Assembly: GCA_903900845.1 (NCBI GenBank)
Contig: CAIUOU010000159.1
Span: forward strand, 1-64,000
Length of the DNA: 64,000 nucleotides
Origin: an uncultured Opitutia bacterium
GTDB lineage: Bacteria > Verrucomicrobiota > Verrucomicrobiia > Opitutales > Opitutaceae
Direction: 5' to 3'
Under the pieces are notes generated by a model. It saw only the letters and a program-made list of their open reading frames with translations, was not told the DNA's origin and made no database searches. Positions 1-8,227 of the stretch are shown here, piece by piece (positions within the stretch are counted from its first letter, which is position 1; every line of letters begins with the position of its first letter). The translations under genes were made by a program, and so were the position numbers.

Positions 1-164
1 AGGCCCTTCAGACCGTCATCCATCGCACGCAGCTTCCACTTGTATCCGGTCTTGCGGCTCACGCCGTATTCCCGGCACAGCGCCGCAAAGCTCTGGCCGG
101 CCTCCAGCGCCTTCATCACGAACTCTTTTCGCACTTCGTTCTGTTGGGTTTGTTGCCATGGCAT
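1..164 (-). CDS. IS481-like transposase, N-terminal fragment (cut by window edge)
   Basis: Only the first 54 codons lie in the window. The protein begins MPWQQTQQNEVRKEFVMKAL and continues with a helix-turn-helix, FAALCREYGVSRKTGYKWKL, at about residues 28-47. That wording is typical of IS481-family transposases, whose DDE catalytic domain would lie beyond position 1. The ATG at 162-164 is preceded by a GAGG ribosome-binding sequence a few bases upstream. An overlapping frame starting at the neighbouring ATG (157-159) has no recognisable protein and was not chosen. Whether the transposase is intact cannot be judged. Confidence 0.7.
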   Translation of the reverse strand, partial: MPWQQTQQNEVRKEFVMKALEAGQSFAALCREYGVSRKTGYKWKLRAMDDGLKG

Positions 165-203
165 CCTCGGTTCCTCTCAACCGCGCCCCTGCCTTGGCGA
201 TAG

Positions 204-245
204 TGTCACCCATGTCCTGACACTAAACTGTCACCCATGTCCTGA
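204..245. repeat. Two direct copies of a 17-bp motif at the IS end
   Basis: TGTCACCCATGTCCTGA occurs at 204-220 and again at 229-245, a 25-base period. Read on the minus strand the copies precede the transposase start, so they are probably the terminal repeat plus a subterminal transposase-binding copy. The promoter of the transposase would also lie here. Confidence 0.75.
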
Positions 246-634
246 AACCGTACCGGAAACACTCCAAAGGCGAGGAACCGCGCAGGGGTTGCCCACGGAA
301 GCCGCGAAACTGAGCGACGACTTCAAAACCTTCCGGGTTTGCCATGCGCTCGCTGGTCTCATCCGGCTCAGCCTGTGAGTTTCATCCCTCCAATGTCCCG
401 CGTTCCTGAGTTTCAGGTTCACCCGCGCCTTTGTGGTCTTCGTTTTCTCCGGTTTCCCCGGCTGGTTGCGCCCGGCGTGGCGGCTTACCTGCGGTCCTCC
501 GCGCGTCGATCGTCGGGCGAGATTCCGCGGTTTAGCCCAAACTTTTGGTTGCGTTCCGCGGCCGCGAACCTTTCTCCTGCCCCTCCTTCCATTACGCCTG
601 CCTCCAATCCCGGGGTGACAGGTGGAACGAAACC
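246..634. other. Intergenic region between IS end and rplY
   Basis: No coding sequence is supported in these roughly 390 bases; the open frames are short, disagree in codon use and resemble no known protein. The rplY promoter should lie in the right half, but I see no convincing -35/-10 pair. A short CCTGA-GTT-TCAGG inverted repeat occurs near 400-415 with no evident role. Confidence 0.6.
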
Positions 635-1405
635 ATGAGCAAAAAGTTCAGCCTAAACGTAGCCTCGCGTGGCCAAACCGGCCGCAGCGCCTCCCGCCGC
701 CTGCGCAAGGCGAATCGTGTGCCCGCCGTTTTGTACGGAAAGCACACCAAGCCCGAGTCCCTCTCGGTTGACGGTCCGGAGTTCGTTCGTCTTCTCAAGG
801 GTGTGGGTGACCGTGCGGTTCTGATCGAGCTGCAGCGCGCGGACAATTCCAACAAGGCCCTTTCCTTCCTCCAAGAGATCCAGCGTGATCCGATCACCGA
901 TAAGTTCCTGCACGTCGACCTGCAGGAGGTGAAGGACAACGAGACATTTGAGATCCAGATGCCCGTGCACGTTTCGGGCGAGTCGTTCGGGGTTAAGAAC
1001 CAGAGCGGCGTGCTTGAAATGGCGTCCCACACGCTGCGTATCCGCGTGCTGCCCAAGGATCTTCCTGAGGCCATCGTGGTGGATGTCACCGAGCTTAAGG
1101 TTGGGGAGACGATCAAGGTCGGTAGCCTCAAGGCCATTCCGGGGGTCAAGTTCCTTGATCCGCAGGGTCAGCCGGTCGTCTCGTGCGTCGAGCCGGTGGC
1201 CGAGATCGTTCAGGAGGTCGCCGCCGCTCCGTCGGCCGCCGCCGGTGCCGCTGCTCCCGCCGATGGTGCCGCTGCCGCCGCTGGTGCCGCCGCGCCCGCC
1301 GCGGGCGATGCCAAGGCTGCTGCTCCGGCCGCCGCTCCCGCCGCGGGGGCCAAGGCCGCCGCTCCGGCCGCCGGCGCGAAACCGGCCGCCCCGGCCAAGA
1401 AGTAA
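635..1405 (+). CDS. rplY: Large-subunit ribosomal protein bL25, CTC (long) form
   Basis: This is the 5S-rRNA-binding ribosomal protein bL25 in its long TL5/CTC form, 256 residues. The N-terminal 5S-binding beta domain covers about residues 1-95, with the family stretch RLRKANRVPAVLYGK near residue 23. A second beta domain follows to about residue 190. The last 60 or so residues are almost only Ala, Pro, Gly and a few Lys, a low-complexity tail. The start MSKKFSLNV was preferred to an upstream in-frame ATG at 545, because the extra 30 residues do not fit the family. rplY followed by pth is a common bacterial pairing, but a strong terminator separates them here. Confidence 0.95.
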   Translation: MSKKFSLNVASRGQTGRSASRRLRKANRVPAVLYGKHTKPESLSVDGPEFVRLLKGVGDRAVLIELQRADNSNKALSFLQEIQRDPITDKFLHVDLQEVKDNETFEIQMPVHVSGESFGVKNQSGVLEMASHTLRIRVLPKDLPEAIVVDVTELKVGETIKVGSLKAIPGVKFLDPQGQPVVSCVEPVAEIVQEVAAAPSAAAGAAAPADGAAAAAGAAAPAAGDAKAAAPAAAPAAGAKAAAPAAGAKPAAPAKK

Positions 1406-1418
1406 GCGTCTGTTTCCC

Positions 1419-1458
1419 CGGTCGCGCCGGCTTTCACCGGCGGGCGCGACCGTTTTGT
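1419..1458 (+). terminator. Intrinsic terminator after rplY
   Basis: A 10-bp arm CGGTCGCGCC (1419-1428) pairs with GGCGCGACCG (1443-1452), with further inner CCGG pairing. TTTTGTTCTTT follows immediately. It should end most transcripts before pth, unless read-through is used. Confidence 0.85.
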
Positions 1459-1468
1459 TCTTTGAGTC

Positions 1469-2050
1469 ATGTCCTTCTCCCTTGTCGCCGGCCTGGGTAA
1501 TCCGGGCCGGGTCCACGAGGGTACCCGCCACAATCTGGGTTGGGTCGTTCTCGACGCGTTCGCGCGGCGGCACGGTCTAGCCTGGAGACTCGCTCCCGAG
1601 TTCAAGGCCGAGGTCGCGCGCTGGGAAACTGGCGCGGGTCCGGTTTGGCTCGCCAAACCGCAGACGTTCATGAACGCGAGCGGTGAGTCGGTGGGTGCTC
1701 TCGCACGCTACTTCAAGGCCGGCCCCGAGTCGGTGATCGTGGTCCACGATGACCTCACCATCGACCTTGGTCTCCTGAAAGTGACCTCTGGCGGCAGCGC
1801 CGGGGGTCACAATGGCGTCGACAGCCTGATCCGCCACCTCGGACCTGGTTTCGCGCGCCTGCGCCTCGGCATCGGGCCGAAGCGGCCGCTGGAGATGGAC
1901 CTCGCCGATTTCGTGCTGGCCCGGTTTGCTCCCGACCAGCTCGCGATCGTAACTGGAAAAATCGACTTTTTCGTCCAAGGCCTCGAGTTGTTGCTCCAAC
2001 GCGGACTCGAGGCCGCCATGAATCAACTTAACCGCAGAGACCCAAAATGA
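1469..2050 (+). CDS. pth: Peptidyl-tRNA hydrolase
   Basis: Pth releases tRNA from peptidyl-tRNAs that drop off ribosomes. The 193-residue length matches the family. The N-terminal AGLGNPG motif (residues 7-13) is followed by the conserved H21 in TRHNLGW, the catalytic histidine. FMNASGESV, the HDDLTIDLG stretch and GGSAGGHNGV are the other family blocks. The gene sits 16 bases after the rplY terminator hairpin and its stop overlaps the rpsF start (ATGA), so translation of the two is coupled. Confidence 0.95.
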   Translation: MSFSLVAGLGNPGRVHEGTRHNLGWVVLDAFARRHGLAWRLAPEFKAEVARWETGAGPVWLAKPQTFMNASGESVGALARYFKAGPESVIVVHDDLTIDLGLLKVTSGGSAGGHNGVDSLIRHLGPGFARLRLGIGPKRPLEMDLADFVLARFAPDQLAIVTGKIDFFVQGLELLLQRGLEAAMNQLNRRDPK

Positions 2051-2343
2051 AATCCGACAACCGCAACTACCGCGCCTCCTTCATCCTCGACAACCGGGGG
2101 AAGGAGGAGTCCGTCGACCAGATCGTCGATGGGATCAAGAAGGTCATCACCGAGCTCAAGGGAGAGGTCTCGGCCGTGGAGAATGTCGGCAAGCGCGACT
2201 TCGCCCGCGTGACAGACCGCAAGCTCACGGGCGCGCACTATGTGCAGCTCGCCTTTGCCGCGCCGGCTGCCGCGCCGGCCCAGCTCCGCGAGAAGCTCCG
2301 CCTCAACGGCAGCGTTTACCGGACGCTGATTCAGAACGCCTGA
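2047..2343 (+). CDS. rpsF: Small-subunit ribosomal protein bS6
   Basis: bS6 is a small-subunit protein that pairs with bS18 in the 30S platform. The 98-residue sequence has the ferredoxin-like pattern YRASFILDNRG, a central helix (VDQIVDGIKKVITELKG) and closing strand AHYVQLAFAAP. The start overlaps the end of pth by four bases. ssb follows after 36 bases. The usual partner gene rpsR is not in this cluster. Confidence 0.9.
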   Translation: MKSDNRNYRASFILDNRGKEESVDQIVDGIKKVITELKGEVSAVENVGKRDFARVTDRKLTGAHYVQLAFAAPAAAPAQLREKLRLNGSVYRTLIQNA

Positions 2344-2379
2344 GCGCGTTTCCCCGCGTCCACCCCACTGCCTCCCGCC

Positions 2380-2841
2380 ATGCCCTCGCTCAACAAGGTG
2401 CTTCTGATGGGCAACCTGACGCGCGACCCCGAGCTGCGGGTCACGCCCAAGGGCACGCCCATCTGCCAGTTCGCTCTCGCGATCAACCGCAAGTTCAAGA
2501 TGGAGTCGGGTGAGTCGCGGGAGGAGGTCATCTACGTTGACGTCGAAGCCTGGGGGAAACAGGGCGAGACGATCGCCAAGTACGTCACGAAGGGCCGGCC
2601 GCTGTTCGTCGAGGGGCGTCTCCGCCTCGACCAGTGGGAGGACAAGAACACCAAGGAAAAGCGCAGCCGCATGAAGGTCGTGCTCGAGGCTTTTGAGTTC
2701 CTCGGCGAAGGACGGGGCGGTGGAGCGGGTGGGGCCGGAGAGGCTCCCGGCGGATCCTTCGAGCGCAACTCGCCCGCGCCCCGTGCCGCGCCACCGTCGG
2801 CGCCGGCCAAGGAAAGTCTCGACGAGGACGTTCCATTCTGA
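2380..2841 (+). CDS. ssb: Single-stranded DNA-binding protein
   Basis: SSB coats single-stranded DNA during replication and repair and recruits partners through its C-terminal tip. Residues 1 to about 110 form the OB fold: NKVLLMGNLTRDPELRVTPKG and the EVIYVDVEAWGKQGE stretch are diagnostic. A Gly/Ala/Pro-rich linker follows. The last residues are DEDVPF, close to the canonical DDDIPF tip. At 153 residues it has normal length. It lies between rpsF and rplI, a conserved neighbourhood. Confidence 0.95.
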   Translation: MPSLNKVLLMGNLTRDPELRVTPKGTPICQFALAINRKFKMESGESREEVIYVDVEAWGKQGETIAKYVTKGRPLFVEGRLRLDQWEDKNTKEKRSRMKVVLEAFEFLGEGRGGGAGGAGEAPGGSFERNSPAPRAAPPSAPAKESLDEDVPF

Positions 2842-2943
2842 GGAGTCCCCGAAAATTTTGGAGCGGCCCGCCCCGCGGTGCCGTCGGCGGCGAGGGCCGT
2901 CGTGAAACCCCGGAAACCACAATCATTTCAACCTGATACAAAC

Positions 2944-3495
2944 ATGGCCTCCACAGAAGTGCTCCTCGTCAAACCCGTCGAAGGTCTCGGCGGCGAAGGC
3001 GATCAAGTCAAAGTCCGCGCTGGCTTCGCCCGCAATTATCTCCTCCCCCGGAAGATTGCGGTGCCGCTCACGGTGTCCAATCGCAAGCACGTCGAGGCGC
3101 TGAAGAAGCGTCGCGCCGAGCGCGAGCAGAGCGAGCTGAACGGCGCCCAGGAAATGGGCCGTCGTCTGGAGAAGACCAGCTTCGCTTTCGCGGTTAAGAC
3201 CGGTGAGGGCGGCAAGATGTTCGGTGCCATCACCGCGCAGGACGTGCACGAGAAGCTGTCGGCCTCGGGCCTCGAGATCGACAAGCGGAAGGTTCACCTG
3301 TTCACGCCGGTGAAGTCCCTCGGCAAGCACACCGTGAAGATCAAGCTGCACGCCGAGGTGACCGTGGAGGTGTCGTTTGACGTGGTTTCCGAGAATCCGA
3401 TCGAGCCGGCCGCCACCGAGGTAGCCGCCGCCCCCGCGGGCGACAAGTTCGAGAAGCGCGCCGAGCGCCGCCCGCGCAAGGAGAACCGCGAGTAA
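2944..3495 (+). CDS. rplI: Large-subunit ribosomal protein bL9
   Basis: bL9 binds 23S rRNA and extends from the 50S subunit. The 183-residue protein has the N-terminal domain VLLVKPVEGLGGEGDQVKVR and GFARNYLLPRKIAVPLT, the long connecting helix (about residues 42-76) and the C-terminal domain with GGKMFGAITAQDV. A charged extension rich in Arg, Lys and Glu ends the protein. The start MASTEV was chosen because the 22 residues upstream, reachable from 2878, are unrelated to the family. A strong terminator follows at 3514. Confidence 0.95.
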   Translation: MASTEVLLVKPVEGLGGEGDQVKVRAGFARNYLLPRKIAVPLTVSNRKHVEALKKRRAEREQSELNGAQEMGRRLEKTSFAFAVKTGEGGKMFGAITAQDVHEKLSASGLEIDKRKVHLFTPVKSLGKHTVKIKLHAEVTVEVSFDVVSENPIEPAATEVAAAPAGDKFEKRAERRPRKENRE

Positions 3496-3513
3496 CCATT
3501 CCCGGCCCCGCGA

Positions 3514-3554
3514 GGCCGCGTTCCGTCCCCAGGACGGGCGCGGCCTTTCGTTTT
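3514..3554 (+). terminator. Intrinsic terminator after rplI
   Basis: GGCCGCG (3514-3520) pairs with CGCGGCC (3539-3545), and the inner TCCGTCC/GGACGG pairing extends the stem. TTTCGTTTT follows. It closes the ribosomal-protein part of the block before dnaB. Confidence 0.85.
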
Positions 3555-3623
3555 GCCGGGAATAGTTTGTTCAAAAGCGGGGGTTGCGGTGCTCCATCCG
3601 GAGCCGCTCACTCTCCTGCGTTC

Positions 3624-5018
3624 ATGGACCAGCCCGCGCCCGCCGCCAGTTCCGGCCGTCCGCCCGCCGCCGCCGCGGCTGGTCGGACTCTCCCGCACAG
3701 CCTCGAGGCGGAGGAGCACTTGCTGTCCTGCTGCCTGCTCGACGGCGCCGACGTGGTCGCGCGTTGCCTCGAGAGCCGGATCTCCCCGTCGTCGTTCTAC
3801 GACGCCCGGCACGGGGTGATCTTCGAGCAGCTGCTGGACATGTACAACCGGCAGGTGACGATCGATGTCGCGGTGGTGGCGGAGGAGTTGAAGACGGCCC
3901 GCAAGCTTGAGCAAGTGGGCGGCTACGCGTTCCTCACGCAGGTCAGTAGCCGGATCCCGACCACGGCGCAGGCCGGCTATTTCATCGACAAGGTGCGCGA
4001 ACTCGCGCTGCTGCGGGAGATCATCCGGGCGGCGACCGGCACCGTGGAGGAGTGCTACGGCTTCAGCGGCGGCATCGACGAATTCGTCGACCAGGTGGAG
4101 CAGCGGATTTTCGGGGTCACGCAGAGCCGGGTGAGCGAGAGCGCGAAGCAGATGCGCGATCCGACGCGCGAGGCGATGAACGTCATCACAAGGATGATGA
4201 TGAAGAAGGGGGAACTCACGGGCGTGACCTCCGGCTTCAAGGACCTCGACGCGCTTCTGTGGGGCTTCCAGCGCAACGACATGATCGTCCTCGCGGCCCG
4301 CCCCTCGATGGGAAAAACCTCGCTGGCGCTCAATTTTGCGGAGGCGGCGGCGATGCCGCGCAAAGCTGGGGTGGAGCCGCAGCGGGTGCTGATCTTCTCG
4401 CTCGAAATGGGAGCCTCGCAGCTCGCCTTGCGTATGCTGTGCTCCCGGGCGCGGGTGAACATGAAGCTGCTGCGCGACGGCCTCCTGTCCAAGAACGGTG
4501 AGGAGCAGAACCGGCTGCTGGAGGCCGCGGATGAGTTCACCAAGGCCCCCATCTTCATCGATGACTCCAGCGCGCTTTCCATCATGCAGCTGCGAGCCAA
4601 GGCACGGCGGGTCCATGCCCGTCACCCGCTCGGCTTCATCATGGTCGATTACCTGCAACTGCTCAGCCCGACCGATCCCCGGGTGCCTCGCGAACAGCAG
4701 GTGGCGGAGGCGTCGCGTGGATTAAAAGCGCTGGCGAAGGAACTTGGGGTCCCCGTGCTTGTTCTATCCCAGCTCAACCGCTCATCCGAAAAGGACAACC
4801 GCACGCCCCGACTCTCCGACCTCCGTGAATCCGGATCCATTGAGCAGGACGCCGACGTCGTGCTCATGCTTGCGCGCCCTCGCGATGCGGACGAAAAGTT
4901 CCAAGTCGCGAGCGACTCAGCCGAGTTAATCGTTGCCAAGCAGCGAAATGGACCGGTAGGAGAACTAAAACTCACCTTCCTCAGGGACATCACACGCTTT
5001 GAAAACTTTCACCAGTAG
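3624..5018 (+). CDS. dnaB: Replicative DNA helicase DnaB
   Basis: DnaB is the hexameric 5'-3' helicase that unwinds the replication fork. From the ATG at 3624 the protein has 464 residues: an Ala/Pro-rich leader (1-22), the N-terminal helical domain (LPHSLEAEEHLLSCCLLD onward) and the RecA-like C-terminal domain. The Walker A motif is ARPSMGKTS (about 225-233). The Walker B region is HPLGFIMVDYLQLL, followed by LSQLNRSSEKD and DLRESGSIEQDADVV. No intein is seen. A TTG at 3567 would add 19 residues; neither start has a clear ribosome-binding site. The 3' end overlaps the bamA start. Confidence 0.95.
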   Translation: MDQPAPAASSGRPPAAAAAGRTLPHSLEAEEHLLSCCLLDGADVVARCLESRISPSSFYDARHGVIFEQLLDMYNRQVTIDVAVVAEELKTARKLEQVGGYAFLTQVSSRIPTTAQAGYFIDKVRELALLREIIRAATGTVEECYGFSGGIDEFVDQVEQRIFGVTQSRVSESAKQMRDPTREAMNVITRMMMKKGELTGVTSGFKDLDALLWGFQRNDMIVLAARPSMGKTSLALNFAEAAAMPRKAGVEPQRVLIFSLEMGASQLALRMLCSRARVNMKLLRDGLLSKNGEEQNRLLEAADEFTKAPIFIDDSSALSIMQLRAKARRVHARHPLGFIMVDYLQLLSPTDPRVPREQQVAEASRGLKALAKELGVPVLVLSQLNRSSEKDNRTPRLSDLRESGSIEQDADVVLMLARPRDADEKFQVASDSAELIVAKQRNGPVGELKLTFLRDITRFENFHQ

Positions 5019-7392
5019 CCTCCGAGGGGGGGCGGCACGCATCCTATTTTTAATCGCTTGGTGCTCTCTGGCAGGGGTTTCCGTAAGTAAGGCGCAGGGG
5101 GGCGCCCAGGCGCCCCAGTCTACCCAAGCCATCCGGCCGATGGCGCCTGCCTACAAGGTTGGCACCGTCACGATCAAGTTTGTCGGCACGGCCAATGTGA
5201 ACGAGCAGGTGGTGCGCGCCAACATGCAGATCCGGGAGGGCGGGGAGTTCGACGAGGTCATCCTAGACCGCGATATCCGGTCCCTCTATCGCACCGGCCT
5301 TTTCGAGTTCATCGAGGTGAAGCACGAGGCGGTTGACGCCCAGACTTTCAATCTCGTGGTCGAGGTCACCCCCAAGTTCCGCGTGCTCGCGGTACGTTTC
5401 GAGGGCAACACCAAGGTCAAGTCGAACCGCCTCGAGAAGGAGGTTAAGGTCAAATCCAACCAGGCCCTCGACGAGCGCCAGATCAAGGAAGACGCGGAGA
5501 AGCTTCGGGAGTACTACCAGAAGGCCGGATACAATCAGGTCTCCGTCAATTACTCGGTTGAGAAGGACCGGGTCGGCGGTTTCGGCACGGTTATCTTCAA
5601 GATCCGCGAGGGTGAGAAGGTGCGGATCGGCGAGATCGCTTTCGCCGGCAACAAGAGCGTCCCAGCGCGCAAGCTGCGCGGGGCGATCGAGACCAAGAAG
5701 TGGTGGATCTTTTCCTGGCTCACAGGCTCCGGCCGTTTCAAGGACGACCAGTTCGAGGACGACCTCGACAAGCTGCGCGACCTCTACCGCGAGGAGGGAT
5801 TCCTCGACGTCGAGATTCCCCAGGACAAGGTCCAATTCAACTACCCGGCGCCGGGCCGCCTCGTGCTGGTGGTGAATATCGTCGAAGGGCGCCGGTACCG
5901 CGTCGGCGAGGTCAGTTTTTCCGGCAACAAGCTTTTCCCGTCGACCCTGCTTAAGCGGGTGGTGCGCCAGAAGACCGGCGTCGTGTTCGTGCCGTCTAAG
6001 CTGGACAAGGACGTCGAGCGTTTGGACGACTTCTATGGCAAGGACGGATATCTCGACACGCGCGTCCGCCTGAATCGCAAACCGAACGTCACCACCGGCG
6101 CGATCGATGTCGAGTATGTCATCGCCGAGGGCGAAAAATTCAGTGTCGAGTCAATCGTCATCGAAGGCAACACGAAGACCAAGAGTACCGTGCTCCTGCG
6201 CGAGCTCGTGCTCGGGCCCGGCGACGTGTTCAGCACGGTCCTGATGAAGATCAGCCAGCTCCGCCTGGAGAACACCCGCTTCTTCGAGAGTGTGAACGTC
6301 AACCACCAGGAGACGAATATTCCCGGCCGGCGGAATATGCGCATCGCGGTGCGCGAGGGGCGCACGGGCAACCTGACGTTCGGCGCGGGCTTCTCCTCGC
6401 TGGAGCGCGCCACGCTCTTCGCCGAGGTCTCGCAGTCCAATTTCGACATCTTCAACCGCCGCTCATTCTTCCAGGGCGACGGCCAGAAGTTCCGTCTGCG
6501 CATGCAGCTCGGATCGCTCTCCAGCGAGGTGGTTCTCTCCTTCGAGGAGCCGTGGCTGTTCCAGCGCCAGCTGGCGCTGGGCTTCTCGGTTTTCCGGACC
6601 AGTTCGGAATATAACAGCACGTTCTACAGCCAGATCCAGACCGGCTTCGAGGTGTACCTGCGTAAGCACCTGTTCGAGCTTTGGAACGGCCGGCTTTCGT
6701 ACACCTACGAGGTTTTCGACATCAACAACATCTCTCCCAGCGCTTCGGCGGTGATCCGCGCCCTCGAGGGCAGCAACGCCTCCTCCAGCATCGGCTTCCA
6801 GCTGGAGCGGGACACGCGCGACAAGATCATCAACACCACCAGCGGCAACCGCGTGGAGGTAAACTTGCGCTTCGCCGGCGGCCCGCTCGGCGGAAGCAAC
6901 ATCAACAACAATTACAGCGTGGAGTTCCGCGGTTCCCAGTTCTTCCCGATCTTCGAGACCCAGGCCCAGGTGCTCTCCCTCATCGCGCGCGGGGGCGTCA
7001 TCCAGAACTTCGGCGACTCCAACGACGTACCCTACTACAACAAGTACTACCTCGGCGGCCCCCAGACCCTGCGCGGTTTCGAGTTCCGCGAAGTTTCGCC
7101 GCGCGATCCGTTCAACGAGCCCATCGGCGGCAAGACTTACGGTTTCTTCAGCGCCGAGTACTCCGCCGACATCGTGAGCCCGATCCGCTTCGCGATCTTC
7201 TACGACGCCGGCTTCGTGAACAAGGGGGCCTACGACTTCAACCCCTCTAAATACCACGACAACTTCGGCTTCGGCCTGCGTCTGTTTGTGGCGGGCGCCC
7301 CCCTGAGCCTCGATTTCGGCATTCCGATCACGGGTTCCAAGGAGGCCATGAAGGGCAACCAGTTCAATTTTTCCTTTGGCACCCGATTCTGA
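4999..7392 (+). CDS. bamA: Outer-membrane protein assembly factor BamA
   Basis: BamA is the core of the machine that folds beta-barrel proteins into the outer membrane. The 797-residue protein has a signal peptide (1 to about 33, ending SVSKAQG), five POTRA domains (about 50-400; starts such as YKVGTVTIKFVGTANV and YRVGEVSFSGNKLF are visible) and a C-terminal barrel. The barrel carries LGGPQTLRGFEFREVSP and ends FNFSFGTRF, with the terminal Phe typical of Bam substrates. The start codon is TTG, lying inside the last codons of dnaB (20-base overlap). ompH and lpxD follow, the classic envelope-biogenesis order. Confidence 0.95.
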   Translation: MKTFTSSLRGGAARILFLIAWCSLAGVSVSKAQGGAQAPQSTQAIRPMAPAYKVGTVTIKFVGTANVNEQVVRANMQIREGGEFDEVILDRDIRSLYRTGLFEFIEVKHEAVDAQTFNLVVEVTPKFRVLAVRFEGNTKVKSNRLEKEVKVKSNQALDERQIKEDAEKLREYYQKAGYNQVSVNYSVEKDRVGGFGTVIFKIREGEKVRIGEIAFAGNKSVPARKLRGAIETKKWWIFSWLTGSGRFKDDQFEDDLDKLRDLYREEGFLDVEIPQDKVQFNYPAPGRLVLVVNIVEGRRYRVGEVSFSGNKLFPSTLLKRVVRQKTGVVFVPSKLDKDVERLDDFYGKDGYLDTRVRLNRKPNVTTGAIDVEYVIAEGEKFSVESIVIEGNTKTKSTVLLRELVLGPGDVFSTVLMKISQLRLENTRFFESVNVNHQETNIPGRRNMRIAVREGRTGNLTFGAGFSSLERATLFAEVSQSNFDIFNRRSFFQGDGQKFRLRMQLGSLSSEVVLSFEEPWLFQRQLALGFSVFRTSSEYNSTFYSQIQTGFEVYLRKHLFELWNGRLSYTYEVFDINNISPSASAVIRALEGSNASSSIGFQLERDTRDKIINTTSGNRVEVNLRFAGGPLGGSNINNNYSVEFRGSQFFPIFETQAQVLSLIARGGVIQNFGDSNDVPYYNKYYLGGPQTLRGFEFREVSPRDPFNEPIGGKTYGFFSAEYSADIVSPIRFAIFYDAGFVNKGAYDFNPSKYHDNFGFGLRLFVAGAPLSLDFGIPITGSKEAMKGNQFNFSFGTRF

Positions 7393-7432
7393 TTCTGCCT
7401 CCTTCAACGGTTTAACTCCTCCCATTCCTCCC

Positions 7433-8104
7433 ATGAAGCACGCATCCCGCTCCCTTCTCGCCCTCGCGGCGTTCGTCGCGGCCGCCGCCATTGCCGGCGC
7501 GCAGCCCGCGCTCAAGCTCGCCACGGTCGACATGGCGAAGCTCTACGACAACCACTTCAAGACCATCGAGCAGAACGCCAAGATCCAGGCCGATGACCAG
7601 AAGGCCCAGGAGGAGGTCGAGAAGATGAACAAAGAGGGCAACACCCTCGTCGAGGAATACAAGACGCTCAACGAGCAGGCGAATAGCCCGGCCCTCTCCG
7701 CCGAGGCTAAGTCCAAGGCCCAGAACGAGGCGCAGAAGAAGCTCGAATCCATCCAGAACAAGCAGCGCGAGGTCCAGACGTTCATCCAGAACACCCGCAA
7801 CTCCCTTGGCCAGCGCCTCAATACCTTCCGCAGCCTGATGCTCGAGGAGATCACGAAGGTCGTGTCCGACGTCGCCAAGCGCAAGGGCACCACCCTCGTG
7901 CTCGACAAGGCTGGCCCCACGGCCATCGGCATCTCCAACCTGGTTTATGCCGACGGCGCTTACGACATCACCGACGACGTGATGAAGGAGATCAACAAGG
8001 ACCGCCCTGCCGCTCCGGCCGCCCCTGCCGCGGCCCCGGCGGCCGCCCCGGCCGCGGCTCCCACCGCCCCGATCACGGTTCCCGGCGTCTCGCCCAAAAA
8101 GTAA
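7433..8104 (+). CDS. ompH: OmpH/Skp-family periplasmic chaperone
   Basis: Skp-type chaperones hold unfolded outer-membrane proteins in the periplasm and hand them to BamA. The 223-residue protein has a signal peptide ending AAAAIAGAQPA. Strand KLATVDMAKLYDNHF follows, then a long highly charged coiled-coil region (about 45-130, rich in Lys, Glu, Gln). The body ends at about residue 190 and is followed by an Ala/Pro-rich tail of about 30 residues not usual for Skp. The start MKHASRS was preferred to an upstream frame start at 7376, since it opens directly on the signal peptide. A terminator follows. Confidence 0.9.
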   Translation: MKHASRSLLALAAFVAAAAIAGAQPALKLATVDMAKLYDNHFKTIEQNAKIQADDQKAQEEVEKMNKEGNTLVEEYKTLNEQANSPALSAEAKSKAQNEAQKKLESIQNKQREVQTFIQNTRNSLGQRLNTFRSLMLEEITKVVSDVAKRKGTTLVLDKAGPTAIGISNLVYADGAYDITDDVMKEINKDRPAAPAAPAAAPAAAPAAAPTAPITVPGVSPKK

Positions 8105-8132
8105 GGCGCAGTTCCGTTCCCGCACCTTTCGA

Positions 8133-8160
8133 GCCCCGCCCATCCGGCGGGGCTTTTTAT
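8133..8160 (+). terminator. Intrinsic terminator after ompH
   Basis: GCCCCGCC (8133-8140) and GGCGGGGC (8146-8153) form a perfect 8-bp stem with a 5-base loop, followed directly by TTTTTAT. Confidence 0.92.
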
Positions 8161-8227
8161 TTGCCGGATCGACGCGCGATCCGCGCTGCGGAATTGCACG
8201 CGGCCCGCAAACCCCCACGCTCGAGCC

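Larger units (their letters stand above)
1..245 (-). mobile_element. IS481-like insertion sequence, one end (runs off the window)
   Basis: This is the left edge of an insertion sequence, inferred from a transposase N-terminus at 1-164 and the repeated 17-base motif at 204-220 and 229-245 just upstream of it. The outer copy is taken as the element tip because host-like sequence leading to rplY follows. The element reads leftwards, out of the window, so its other end and target duplication cannot be seen. Calling the family IS481 rests on the wording of the helix-turn-helix; the exact tip is uncertain. Confidence 0.6.

Noticed and set aside
3294-4658. Minus-strand open frame of 454 codons across rplI and dnaB
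   Set aside because: It is antisense to rplI and dnaB, both complete; it is a high-GC shadow.
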